Part shown: in pieces, positions 41,501 through 56,500 of the stretch
Position numbering within the stretch: position 1 is the stretch's first letter
Layout: each line of letters opens with the position of its first letter
Assembly: GCF_030269925.1 (NCBI RefSeq)
Contig: NC_085116.1
Location: forward strand, 8,556,001-8,620,000
DNA: 64,000 nt
Direction of reading: 5' to 3'
Origin: Bombyx mori
Lineage: Eukaryota; Arthropoda; Insecta; Lepidoptera; Bombycidae
The notes under the pieces: model-generated
Databases searched by the model: none
Seen by the model: only the letters and a program-made list of their open reading frames with translations
What the model was told of the DNA's origin: nothing
Program-made: the position numbers and the translations under genes

Positions 41501-44500
41501 TCAGTTTCTAAAGAAGCACCTCGTCAACCTTGTCATCCTTCACCTTGCGGTGCTAATGCGATATGTCGAGAAAAGGATGGTGCTGGTTCTTGTACATGCT
41601 TAGATGATTTTTACGGTGACCCATATAGTGGTTGTCGCCCTGAGTGCCTTATGAATACAGACTGTGCTAGGGAAAAATCTTGTTTTAATAACAGATGTAT
41701 AGACCCTTGTTCTGGGACTTGTGGACAAAACACTCAATGTAGAGTTGTAAATCATGCTCCTTCATGTTACTGCTTATCTGGATTTACGGGAAATCCTCTT
41801 CACGCATGTGTTCCTGTTAAACGTAAGAATATTTTTCTCTTCTTTATTTATGTACATTTTTATATTATTTTTCTATCTTTATATTCTATAATCTTTTTAC
41901 CTTTTATTTCTTATGTAGCTTTTCCGGATAATCTGGATCCTTGTCACCCTTCGCCCTGTGGACCATATAGTAAATGCCGAATATCAAACGGTCATGCTGT
42001 ATGCACATGTCTTGACATGTGTATCGGTTCTCCGCCTAATTGTCATCCGGAATGTATTGTTAGTTCTGATTGCCGCTCAGATAAAGCTTGTATAAATCAG
42101 AAATGTCAGGACCCTTGTTCTGGCATTTGTGGCATTAACGCGAAATGCCAAGTGGTGAATCACAATCCAATTTGCAGTTGCTTAAGTGATTATACTGGCG
42201 ATCCGTTTGTCCGGTGTTATATTGATGACCGTAAGTCTTTTACTTTTTTAATTCCGTGATTAAATTCGTTTTTATTTAATATTTTTTTCCTAATGATTAT
42301 GTTTTTGATAGGCCAAATGACGCCGATAAATAATTGTGTTCCAAGCCCTTGTGGTCCAAATTCACAATGTAAGGAAGTAGACGGAGTAGCAGTTTGCTCA
42401 TGCATTGAAAATTATGTGGGTCGTCCCCCTAATTGTAGACCAGAATGCGTCATGAATGTTGAGTGCTCGGGGAATTTAGCATGTATAGCGGAAAGATGCA
42501 GCGATCCTTGTCCTGGTTCTTGTGGGTTCCATGCGATTTGTACTGTTGTGAATCATGTGCCGACGTGTACTTGTGATCATGGGTACACAGGTGACCCCTT
42601 CTCTGGATGTTCATCTATTCCTTGTGAGTTATATTTCAAAGCAATTCGATATTAAATTACAATGAAAAACAGCTCGCTTACTGAAACACATTTGAAATTT
42701 TAGCAATAGAACCTCAACCACAAAGTCTTTGTTCTCGTTCGCCGTGTGGAGCTAACGCAATATGTAAGGAAAGGAACGGAGTTGGATCATGTTCATGTTT
42801 ACCTGATTATTACGGAGACCCATATATTGAATGTCGCCCTGAGTGTGTTTTGAACTCAGACTGTACTAAAGACAAGGCTTGTATTAACAACAAGTGTAAA
42901 GATCCATGCCCTGGTGTTTGTGGTATGAACGCCGAATGTCGCGTAAATAATCACGCGCCTTCATGTGCATGTCTACCTGGGTACGAAGGAAACCCATTTT
43001 CTTCATGTTACATAAGTAAGACATTTAATTAATATAGTAGTCGATTGAATCTATTGAATCGTGTCGGTTGAGTACATACAAAATTTAAATTTTAGGTACC
43101 TTCGAAGATCCAGTAAATCCTTGTGTACCGTCACCTTGTGGTCCTTACAGTTTATGTCGTGAAAATAACGGACACGCAATATGCTCTTGTCAGGAACATT
43201 ACTTTGGTTCACCGCCTTTTTGCCGCCCCGAATGTATGGTCAGCAGCGATTGTATGCCAAATAAAGCTTGCATTAATAAAAAATGCGTGGATCCATGCTC
43301 AGGTGCATGTGGCAACAACGCTAAATGTACAGTCGTAAATCATAATCCGTTATGTAGCTGCCCAAAAGATTATACAGGCGATCCGTTTGTACACTGTTCT
43401 TATGAAACAAGTGAGTTTTTAAATGATCTTGATAAAAATAACAAAATAATCGTTTAATAAAACATAACTGTGTGATTTAATGAAATAATGCTTAGTAACA
43501 ATTACAAAAGCTTCCACTTTAACTAGATGTACTCCAGATTTGGGAACAATACAATTTTCAAACACACATTTTAGGACCAGAACCAAAACCGTCAGGAAAT
43601 CCGTGTATTCCTTCCCCTTGCGGACCTCACTCGCAATGTCGTGTAATAGGAGAGACGGCCGCTTGTTCTTGCCAACTCGGATTTATTGGTCGTGCTCCTA
43701 ACTGTCGGCCTGAATGTATATTCGATGAAGAATGTCCTAGTAATCTAGCGTGTATCCGAGAAAAGTGTGCTAACCCTTGCGAAGGTTCATGTGGGTCAAA
43801 CACTAATTGTGTTGTCATCAACCATAAAGCAGTCTGTCATTGTCGTGAGAGCTATACTGGCGATCCTTTCAGTGGATGTTACTTTATAGGTGAGTTCCTA
43901 GTAGAGAAAATATTGAAAATATAGAAAATATAAAAATATATTCGTAATTAGGTTTCATTGTGTAATTATAATAATCTGTTTATCCAGTAACCGTACCGAG
44001 TGAAGAAGAAACAAATCCATGTAATCCGTCACCATGTGGTCCAAACGCTCTATGTAAAGAACGAAATTCTGCTGGATCATGTACTTGTATACCTGATTAC
44101 TTTGGAGATCCGTACTTAGGATGTAGACCCGAATGTGTCACAAATAACGACTGCACCTTCGACAAAGCCTGTTCGAATAACAAGTGCGTAGACCCGTGTC
44201 AAGGAGCTTGTGGCATAAACTCGCAATGTACAGTAGCACACCATAATCCAGTTTGTCTTTGCGTAGATGGTTATGAAGGCAATCCTGCGGTATCTTGTCA
44301 TCCACAGCGTAAACGTAGGTTATTCGATATGATTTGAAGTTTAAATTATTAAATTGAAGTAACAGTTTAATTATGAGATTGATCTTCTATTTTAGCTCCA
44401 CTTGCGGATACAAATCCTTGCATACCTTCGCCTTGTGGACCTTATAGTCATTGTAAAGTGGTCGATGACCACGGAGTGTGTTCATGCCAAGAGGGATATA

Positions 44501-47500
44501 TTGGATCGCCTCCTGCATGTAGACCGGAGTGTGTAACAAGTACAGATTGTCCGCAAAATCAGGCATGCATTCGACAAAAGTGTAAGGATCCATGTCCTGG
44601 AACTTGCGGCACAAATGCACGATGCTTAGTGATAAACCATAATCCAATTTGTACGTGCAAACCTGGTTTTACTGGAGATCCGTTCAATTTCTGTCAATTA
44701 GAACAAAGTAAGAATCACCTCCACACACGCAAAAATAAAAATTTGAATAAAAAATTATTTGATTTATTTGATTTTACAAATACTATTTCAATTTTGCTTG
44801 TTTCATTATTTCAATCTATCTTGCCTGATTCATTTATTATTTTCTTTTATTTGTATATATGTATTTTCTGAACTTTATTGTTTTTCTTTCTTTCTTAGAA
44901 CCTATCATAGAGGGGCCTAAAGGAAACCCATGCATTCCTTCGCCATGCGGTCCATATTCTCAATGTAAAATAATCGCAGATGCGCCTGCATGTTCATGCT
45001 TGCCCAATTATCTTGGTGTTGCACCAAACTGTAGACCTGAATGCTCGATAAATGCTGAATGTCCGGGTAGTCTTGCATGTCAAAATGAAAAATGTGTGGA
45101 CCCATGTCCTGGGTCTTGTGGTTTTAACGCTGAATGCTCCGTAGCAAATCACGTAGCATTATGTAACTGTATACCCGGATACTCTGGTGATCCATTCAGT
45201 GGATGTTCATTATTTCAACGTAAGTTTTGTCAGATGTATATTAAATTTTCAATTTAATAGAATCTTAAAATTTTATGTGTATGGCATTTAAAAATTGGAA
45301 GAAACTTTTCTTATGTTTATGAAATGAAAAAATTGAAATCGATTCTACAAACAAAGCAAGGACATACTTTATTCATTTAAGTTCCAATAAAAATGTTCTT
45401 GCTGCATTCACGGGACTTTTTACATGTTTTTTTTGTGCTATTTTGATTTTACAAATCTTATTTTACTTTCACAGATATACCAGAACCCCCACCCAATCCA
45501 TGCAGTCCTTCTCCATGTGGAGCTAATGCTATTTGCAAGGAAAGGAATGGAGTAGGCTCTTGTACTTGTTTACCAGAATATTTCGGAGATCCATACACTG
45601 GTTGTCGTCCAGAATGTGTTTCTAATTCTGACTGCGACCGTAATAAGGCTTGTTCAAATAACAGATGTAAAGATCCTTGCCCTGGTACTTGTGGTATTAA
45701 CGCTGAATGTAGAACAGTAAACCATTCTCCAACCTGCTCTTGCTTAACGGGATACACCGGAGATCCTTTAGTGAAGTGTGACTTTGAAAGTAAGATCAAA
45801 AACTTAAGTTACTTTGTGTTTTCCTTTTTATAAAAATGTGAATTAAATAAATATTACTTAAAATCTTCAGCTATAACGGAAAAGAATGAACCAGTTCAGA
45901 ATCCATGCAAACCATCGCCTTGCGGCCCCAACAGTCTTTGCAAAGTTGTGAACGGTCATAGCGTTTGCACTTGTGATACTGGTTATATTGGCACACCACC
46001 CTCTTGTCGTCCAGAATGTCTTGTGAGTGTGGAATGTTCCCAAGATAAAGCATGTATAGGGAAAAAATGTCTGGATCCGTGTCCCAATACCTGTGGCCTC
46101 AATGCTCGTTGTCAAGTAATCAATCACAATCCTGTATGCAGCTGTACGCCTGGATTTACGGGAGATCCGTTCACTAAGTGTAATCCTGAAGAACGTAAGT
46201 TTATTTTTAGTTACAAAAACACTAAAACTGGTCAATTCTACATTTATCATTTTTGTGCACTAGTTATATATTGCATATATGTATTGATACTAATATTTGA
46301 TACTAATATTGATACTAATAAGCAACAATATTGTTATGGATTTACCATATTTTCAGGAATGGTACAATCAAATCCATGTCAACCATCACCATGCGGACCG
46401 AACGCAGAATGTCGAGTAATCGGTGATCAAGCAGCTTGTTCTTGTTTACCGAATTATATTGGAAGAGTACCAAACTGTAGACCTGAATGTACGATAGATG
46501 CTGAATGTCCTAGCAACGCGGCTTGTATCAATGAGCGTTGTAAAGATCCTTGCGAGCGTGCATGTGGTGTAAATGCCATGTGCTTAACTGTAAATCACAA
46601 ACCGATTTGTTCTTGCCAGCAAGGTTTTACAGGTGACGCATCTATAAGTTGTGATCAACTTATCATATCATGTAGGTATCAATAAACAAATTTGAATGAT
46701 GATGAGATGGTTTAGTAACAATAGAATTCATACTAAGCTAATGTTCTCTGTATTTTAGCAACCGAAATGACGCCGACATCAAGTCCATGTACTCCATCAC
46801 CCTGCGGGCCTAATGCTGAATGCAGAGAACATAACGGAGCCGGAGCATGTGTTTGCTCCGAGGGCTATGAAGGAGATCCGTATAGTCCACAAGGATGTCG
46901 AAGGGAATGCGAGAGTAATGATGAATGTGCACCTAATCTAGCTTGCACCCGATATAAGTGCATTGACCCATGTCCAAGAACATGTGGACAGTTGGCGCAA
47001 TGTATAGTAGAAAATCATGCACCAGTTTGCAGTTGTCCTCGTGGTTATACTGGAGATCCATTCTTCCAGTGCAAACAAATATTAATGGACCGTAAGTGTC
47101 TTTCAAACAAAAAAATTTACGTGATTTAATTTTAGAGTTCATTTAATAGAGTTTTGTCTATTCTAGCATCCCCTCCGAAGAACCCTTGTGAACCAACACC
47201 TTGCGGCCCCAACAGTCAATGTAGACAAGTAAACATGCAAGCTGTATGTTCTTGTCTTCCAAATTATATTGGATCTCCACCATCATGCAGACCACAATGT
47301 GTTGTAAACAGCGAATGTGACACATCGAAAGCTTGCATTAATCAAAAGTGTGACGATCCCTGTCCAAACACGTGCGGACTTAGAGCTCATTGTTTGGTTA
47401 AAAACCACAATCCGATATGTACTTGTCCAGTGGGAATGACAGGGGATCCATTTACACAATGTTATCGTGAGTATATTAATTGTTCAGAATTTACTATTTT

Positions 47501-50500
47501 ATATTCTATCCATACTTTATCGGACTACTTAGTAGGACAATATAATCAATAATTTTTTTGCCCTTAGCACTTAAATTTTATGTAACTTGTTACTTTTATT
47601 ATATTTTCAGAGATTCCGCCTACAACTGAACGACCTCCAACATGTACTCCATCTCCATGCGGACCACATTCTCGATGTCAGTTGCTAGCCAGTGGACCAG
47701 CCTGCTCTTGTTTACCAGGATATGTGGGTTCACCACCTTCGTGTCGTCCCGAATGTACAATTAATTCTGAATGTCCTGCTTCATTAGCTTGTGTGCGTCA
47801 GAAATGTGAAGATCCATGCCCTGGCTCATGTGGAGTAGATGCAAATTGCCATGTTCTAAATCACGTTGCCATATGTGTTTGCAATGAAGGTTTCACCGGT
47901 GATCCATTTTCAAGATGTCTACCAATAAGTGGAAGTGAGTATTCCAAATATAATTGGAAAATTTAGACATATCACACATTTATCATACACTGAATCATTT
48001 GATTTTAAGAATAAATCATGTTTTTCTGTATTGATGTAGTGTAATGTAGATTAAAGTAAATTTCATGGCATATCGTAAAATAAATGATAATTTTTTTACA
48101 ATATCAAGTATTGTTTCAGCACCTACAACGCCAGAACCATCAGATCCATGTAATCCCTCACCATGCGGGCCAAATGCTCGTTGTGATAACGGATTCTGTA
48201 CATGTTTACCAGACTATAGTGGAAACCCTTATGAATCATGCCGACCTGAATGTACCGGCAGTCAAGAATGTCCTAGGGATAAGGCCTGCTTTAGAAACAA
48301 ATGTCGGGACCCCTGCCCTGGAGTGTGCGGGCTTAATGCTAAATGTGATGTTATAAACCACATTCCGACTTGTTCATGTATATCAGACTTTACTGGAAAT
48401 CCATTTACACACTGTAACAGAATAGAAGGAAAACAAACTGATAAACCAAGAGACCCCTGCCATCCTTCGCCTTGTGGACCGAACAGTGTCTGTAAAACTG
48501 TTGATAACGCTGCAGTGTGCGCCTGTTTAGAATCTTTCCAAGGAACACCGCCAGCTTGTAGACCTGAATGTATTGTTAGTTCAGAATGTCCATCAACCAA
48601 AGCTTGTGTTAATCAAAAATGTATAAATCCCTGTATAAACGCTTGCGGCGTGTCAGCACGCTGTGAAGTTATAAATCATAGCCCTATATGCAGTTGCAGT
48701 CCTGAACAAACAGGAGATCCTTTCAAGAGCTGTTACGATGTTGTAAATACACCACCTGAACCAATCGATGCATGTAATCCTTCTCCTTGCGGACCAAATG
48801 CTCAGTGCATCCAACGTAACGAAAAAGCCAATTGTAGATGTTTGGAGAATTACATTGGCCAGCCTCCTAATTGTAGACCCGAATGTGTTATCAATCCTGA
48901 CTGTCCATCTAATCAAGCATGCGTAAGAAATAAATGCATTGACCCGTGTCCAGGTTCTTGTGGTATTAATGCTGATTGTGTGATAGTAAGTCACACAGTT
49001 TCATGTATCTGTAGAGAAAAATATACTGGAAATCCCTTTATGCAATGTGTTCCACAAGAAGGTAAATATGAAATATCGGTTGACATAAATAATAATAAAA
49101 AATATACATAGTCATTAAATATATTTTTTAAATAACTCAACTTTTTTTCTAGAAATTGTCACGAAGCCTTGCGATCCCTCACCTTGTGGTGCTAATGCTC
49201 TGTGTACCCAAAGAGAAGGAGCTGGTTCCTGTTCATGTTTGGAAGGCTATCAAGGAAATCCTTACGAAGGCTGCCGTCCCGAGTGTGTGCTCAGCTCAGA
49301 TTGTCCAGCTGATAAATCATGTATTAGAAATAAGTGTGCAGACCCATGCCCAGGAATTTGTGGTACTAATGCAGAATGTAACGTCATCAATCATGTACCA
49401 AGCTGCGCATGTCTTAAAGGATACTCTGGAAATCCATTTACCCAATGCTCTAAAGATGAACCTATAGAATTTAGTCGACCATGTCAACCATCACCATGTG
49501 GGCCTAATAGTGTCTGCAGAGAAAATGGAGGATTAGCATCTTGTGAATGTCTACCAGAATATATTGGTGCACCTCCAGACTGTCGACCAGAATGTACCGT
49601 TAGTAATGAATGTCCATCAGATCGCGCATGTCATAAACTGAAATGTGCGGATCCTTGCAGAGGTACATGCGGTATAGGTGCACATTGTCAAGTTGTTAAT
49701 CATAGTCCATTATGCAGCTGCCCAGCTGGTACTTCTGGTGATCCCTTCAAGAGATGCTTTGAAACTGTACTTTATGAACCAGGACAGCCGGTGCAACCAT
49801 GTCAACCAAATCCTTGTGGCCCATACAGTGAATGTCGTGCTCTTAATGAAAATCCATCATGCTCTTGTATGCAAGGATACGCAGGTGTACCTCCAAACTG
49901 TCACCCGGAATGTCTTGTGAATACGGACTGTCCTTCTCATCAAGCGTGCATCGCTGAAAAGTGCACAAATCCTTGTGAAGGATCATGTGGATTTAAAGCA
50001 GAATGCCGAGTGCAAGACCATATTCCGATTTGTAGTTGCCCAGTTGGATATTCCGGTGATCCATTCATCCAATGTTCTGAAGTTATAAGTAAGAAAACTA
50101 AAATATACTTGACATTTTAAAAAAGAACTCATTTTTAAAGCCATTTGAAGTTTAATAAATTTACTTTATTCATGTTTGGAAAATAAGTGAAGCTGTTAGG
50201 ATTTTTTGTTATTGCATAAATGGGTGAACAGTTCAATTTCTTTTATTGCATCAATGGCCCATCTGATGGAAAGTGGTTACCGGAACCCATAGAAATCGCA
50301 ACGTCAATGCCAACACCCATCTTGAGATATGAGGTCGTAGTTTCATTTTACTGTATAACAGCTGCCTGACTGCTTCGCGGTTGGAATAGGCCATCTGTTT
50401 ATTATACATCCTTACGATCATTAAGTTACCTGAAAACGCTACCTGTTCAGATTTAAGTGTTAAATGTTTTTGCAGTTACACCAACACCTTCCCCAGAGCC

Positions 50501-53500
50501 TTGCAACCCATCACCTTGCGGAAGTAATGCTTTATGTAATGCTGGTCTCTGTACATGTGCACATGGTTATTTCGGAGATCCATACGTCGGTTGTAGGCTT
50601 GAATGCTCGACCAATGGTGAATGTTCACCTACGCGTACTTGTCAAGGAGGAAAATGTGTTGATCCATGCCCGGGAGCTTGCGGTACTAATGCTATCTGCT
50701 CAATCAACAATCATATCCCGTCTTGTACTTGCCCACCGAATACTTTCGGAGACCCGTTCACTTTCTGTACTGAAGTCGTTCACCAAGGTTGGTATTTTGC
50801 AATTTTATCAACTTCTGTATTTTTTTCCTTACCAAATGCTAGTAGATTCGAAGAAAAATTGTTAGCACTAGCCCTAGCAAGTGCAGTGCTTCACTGAATC
50901 CACCACCGGATATAAGTTGTAATAACAATCCTGATGATATTGGAGTCACCAACATCACAAGACCAATGGTGATTTGGAGCTCCAGTGTAATATCTGATAG
51001 AAACTTCGGAGAAATACTGTAGAACGAATACACATTTGACACCTTCCTCATTTTTAAGATGACCAGAGTTTCTCCTAATGTTAATTGCTCAACGGTATCC
51101 GTAACTAAATGCTGCTACCGAGATGATTTATTTCTGAAAACTATCATATTCCATTAATTTTCAGATACACCTACTTCGGCGTGTTCTCCTTCGCCATGTG
51201 GTCCATACAGTGAATGTTCCGTAAGCGCAAACGGTGCCGCTGCCTGCTCCTGTAAATCAGGTCATGTTGGGTCGCCTCCATCTTGTAGACCTGAATGCCT
51301 CGTTAGTGCGGAATGCAAACTTCAACAAGCTTGTATAGATCGCCGTTGCCGTGACCCTTGTGAAGGTGCTTGTGGCCGTGGTGCGCGCTGCCAAGTAATC
51401 GCACATTCCCCGATATGTACCTGTAATGATGGTTTTACCGGAGACCCATTCTCATATTGTTACCCGGCACCAGGTATTGTACCAAAAATGTTTAAGTTAA
51501 ATAAAACAAAATTCGTTGCATACTTTAAATAAATAAAAATGTGATTTTTAGCCACCCCACCCACACCTATTGACCCTTGCCAACCATCACCATGTGGACC
51601 AAATTCGATGTGCGTTAATTCTGGTGAAACACCTGCGTGCAGTTGTCATCCAGGATTTATAGGAACGCCTCCAAACTGTCGACCTGAGTGTACAATTAGT
51701 GCAGAATGCCCTGCCACTCTGGCGTGTGTTGGACAAAAATGTAAAAACCCGTGTGAACAAGCTTGCGGTCCACGTGCTCTCTGTTCGGTGGTTGATCATC
51801 GTGCAACCTGCGCTTGTGAACCCGGATTAGAAGGTGACCCATTCCAGGGTTGTTCTCCAGCACGAGGTAAGATATTAAAATGTGAAAATATGATTTAATA
51901 TTTTTTCGAGATTTAAGACCTACAGATAAAAAACAGAATTTCAAAACAAGGAGAGGACAGTTAAATTAATATGATATTTGCAAGAACTTATTTTGATTGT
52001 AAAAATGTACAATGAAGGTAAACAAAAAATAAATGTGACATTAATCCTAAAACATGTTACAAAAAAAGAATCGCATTTAACACTTAGCTTTGCAAAGCGT
52101 GATACAGGAAAATCAGGCTTGAAACATGTGCTTTTGTTAAACAAAATTAAATTGTAAAATCATGCCTCACCTGGTTACTAATTTTAATAGGCCTCCATGA
52201 ATGTTATTACTTTAGGGCTTTGTGACGACCATGCCAGCCGCAGGGCCCAGTGGTTATTTCATGAATGTTGTGCCTATTTATGTGCTTCAAACATAAGGAT
52301 TTTTGGAAAAATAATTACGGTTTTGTTACGATAATAAAAACGATATTTTCTTCGAAGAATTCAAACGGGTTGTAACACATTTTTAATTATATGACAAAAT
52401 AATGCCTATGCTTGAGATCGGAGCACGCGGAGATAACCTAGCACTTACAGTAAGCTTGATCCATTCGTCGTGATGGTCGCTTTGGACAGTGCCGCTAGAG
52501 ATAGTGACGCTGTTCCCGGACTTGGATAAGGAAGTTATTAAATGACGCCGAGCCCAGCCCAGCTTCAACTAACGCTTCGGATAAAGGAAGTGCTTCCACG
52601 GTGGTTAAAAATCTGGTAAGTGAATTTTGATTTACTTTTCAGCTCCGCCAAAGATTGAATATTTAAATCCTTGTGAACCTTCGCCTTGTGGCGCGAATGC
52701 AGTGTGTAAAATCCAAGGAAATGCCGGTTCGTGCACTTGTTTGCCTGAATATTTTGGTGATCCATATCAAGGATGTAGACCAGAATGCTTAACAGATTCT
52801 GATTGTCCACTGGTATCATCTTGCAGCAGAAACAAATGCATAAATCCTTGTCTCGGTGCATGTGGTGTTAATACTGAATGTTTCGTTAACAACCACAAGC
52901 CGATGTGCAACTGTAAGAGTGGTTTCACAGGAAATCCAATGACTATATGTTCCGCACTAAGAGGTGAGTTTCACACAAAAATTTGAGGAATACTATTTTG
53001 TATACGTTTCGTGATATCAAATGTGGCAATTTTCAGAAAATGATGTTTACATTGAAAATGTTTGTAATCCTTCACCGTGCGGTAACAATGCAATTTGTAA
53101 AAATATAAACGAACAGCCTGTGTGTTCCTGTTTGGCGAATTTCATTGGATCTCCGCCAAATTGTCGACCAGAATGTATTGTTAATTCGGAATGCAAACCT
53201 AGTAAAGCTTGTATAAATCAGAGGTGCATCAATCCGTGTCCAAAACCGTGCGGAAAGAACAGTGAATGTAAGGTAATCAACCACAGTCCCATATGCAGCT
53301 GCCGCCAAGGCTACAGTGGGAACCCATTCACAATGTGCAACCTAGTTCTTCGTAAGTATACTTTTATCATATAAACGTAAATATCTGATTCATATATTAT
53401 TATAATTTTTACTGTTTTCAACGTAAAATAATACAATTCAAAATAATTTTCCATGTCTTAATTACTTAATTTTATACCTGTTATAAATGTGCATTAAATA

Positions 53501-56500
53501 AAATTACGCAAAAGAATGATGCTAGTTTTCATTATTTTCACAGAGACCTTACCAAGTGTAGTTGAAACGTCCAATCCATGCTCACCGTCGCCATGCGGCC
53601 CATACTCTGAATGCCGTAACAACAATGGATTAGCAAGCTGTTCTTGCTTATCAACCTACATTGGGTCTCCACCGTTTTGCAAACCAGAATGTGTTGTTAA
53701 CTCGGATTGTCCGAGTAACTTGGGATGCATTTCAGAAAAATGTAGAGATCCTTGTGAGGGCTCATGCGGCTTATTTGCGAAATGCTTCGTAAATAACCAC
53801 GTACCGGTTTGTTTATGCCCGGAAGGTTTTACGGGAGATCCATTCAGTCAATGTGTGGAAAAGCCTGTGAAAGGTGAGTCTTTAACTCACACCTTTCTAT
53901 TCGTAACAAATTTTTTTATTGAAATCAGTTCATATAATGTATGTATTTTTAACAGAAATAACTCCAACTCTTCAATTAGACCCATGTCAACCAAGCCCTT
54001 GTGGACCTAATACTGAGTGTAGGAATGGCGTTTGTTCGTGTATAAATGGGTATCACGGAGATCCTAATTTAGGTTGCCGACCTGAATGCGTCTATAATGC
54101 CGACTGCCCCTCCGATAAAGGTTGCCAGAAAAATAAATGTATCAATCCATGTATTGGCACCTGCGGAGTGAATGCTATTTGTGATGTGATGAACCATATT
54201 CCAATGTGCTCTTGCCCCAAAGGAATGGTCGGAAATGCATTTGTGGAGTGTAGAGCTGTTGCAGGTAAAGTACACATTATTATGACTTAATATTACTGTT
54301 TCTTTTTAAATTAAAATTATTACTTGTTATCATCAAATGAGAAGTCGCTGGATCGAAAATTATCATTTTCATTTTTTTCTCAGCCTACGATAGTGGGTGT
54401 TATTATGAGATACGTGTTTTCGTATATTTCTGTTGATGACATGCTAACAATATTTTATTTAATAAGTTGCCAATATTTAATCTTAACATTAATATGTCCC
54501 TATATTATTTCAGTGACAGCTACAAGCCCGTGTAGTCCATCTCCTTGTGGACCTAATAGTCAATGTCAGCAAAGTAATGGACAAGCAGTATGTTCATGTG
54601 TACCTGGATATAAAGGCAGTCCGCCTACTTGTAGACCTGAATGCGTAGTCAGCCTGGAATGTCCTCTTAATCAAGCTTGCAACAACCAAAAATGTCTTAA
54701 TCCTTGCATTGGAGCTTGTGGCGCTGGAGCTGTTTGTGATGTAATTAATCACAACCCAATATGCACCTGTCCTCCTTCGTTTACTGGAGACCCATTTGTT
54801 AGATGTTCAGTCATAGGTAATTATATTATTTACGAACGTAATTCATTTACTCTCGGCATAATTTGGTTGATCACTTTATTAATTTCTTTTGGTTATTTTC
54901 AGTTGCGGTAGAACCAACGGTAAACCCGTGTGAGCCGTCACCTTGTGGTCCTAACTCTATTTGTAAAATAAGTGGAGAGAATCCAATTTGTGCTTGTTTA
55001 CAAGATTACAAAGGGACTCCTCCAAATTGTCGTCCAGAGTGTATCAGTAACAGTGAATGCGAGTATCATCTAGCCTGTCAAAATAAAAAATGCATTGATC
55101 CGTGTCTTGGTACCTGCGGGTCTAACGCAGAATGTAGAGTAGTTAGTCATGCCCCAAATTGTATCTGTCAAGTAGGATATACTGGAGACCCTTTTGCTTA
55201 CTGTAGTATGTTAGCAGTAATGGATTACACAGAAATTCTGACACCGTGCAGTCCTAGTCCCTGTGGCGCTAACGCTATTTGTAGAGAACAAAAAGGAGTT
55301 GGATCATGTCAATGTTTGGACGGTTATTCGGGCAATCCCTATGAAGGTTGTCGACCAGAATGTGTCGTCAATTCCGATTGTCCTCTTAATAAAGCTTGTT
55401 CGAGGATGAAGTGCGTCGATCCTTGTCCAGGAGTATGTGGTTCAAATGCTTTATGCCTAGTTAACAATCATATGCCAACATGCATTTGTCAGCCGGGATA
55501 TACCGGAAATCCGTTCGGATATTGTACTATTATGCAAGAACGTAAGTACCATTTTTTTATATTCTTCATATATTTTCTGACTTAATGGTTCTTTTGTAAA
55601 TATAAAATTTAAAAAATATAGTTTTAGTATCAATAAAATCTGAAAATATTTTGCTTTATTTTCAGCTCAAGTATTGGAAACAAATCCTTGTAACCCTACG
55701 CCCTGTGGTGCCAACAGTCAGTGCAAAGAAATAAATGGACAAGCTGTATGTTCCTGTTTACCTTCATTTAGTGGTTCCCCACCGAACTGCCGACCAGAAT
55801 GTGTTGTAAGCTCGGAATGCCCACCGGATTTGTCTTGCAGTTCACAAAAATGCATTAATCCCTGCGAAGGCGCATGTGGAGAAAACGCTCGCTGTAATGT
55901 TATTAATCACAGTCCTATTTGTGTATGCAAGCAAGGATTAACTGGAAATCCTTTCACAAGATGCTATCCAATAACAGGCATGTATAAATTTATTATAAAA
56001 ATTATGAAATTGTTATAACAGGATAAAATTCTTGTTCCATTTTTGTTTGAAGTTTAAGTTTATGTTATTTTCTTACAGGTTCTAAACCGCCTCAAAATAT
56101 ACCAATACAAGATCCGTGCATCTCTTCGCCATGTGGACCATACGCAGAATGTAGAAATATAGAACATGCTCCATCTTGCGCTTGTAAATTGAATTATGTT
56201 GGAACTCCACCTAACTGTAGACCGGAGTGCACTATAAACTCTGAATGCTCTAGTAACCAAGCGTGTATTAATGAAAAGTGCCGCGACCCGTGTCTTGGTG
56301 CCTGTGGAATTAATGCTCAATGCTCTGTATTTAATCATGTCGCACAGTGTAGTTGCATTGAACAACACACTGGAGATCCTTTTACTCGTTGCTCACCTGC
56401 AATAGAACAAGACGGTGGGTGTTTTTTTTAATATGAAACCGTTAAAATACAAAATGTGAAATTTTGAAATGTTATAAAATGAAGCATGTTCGTTAATTTT

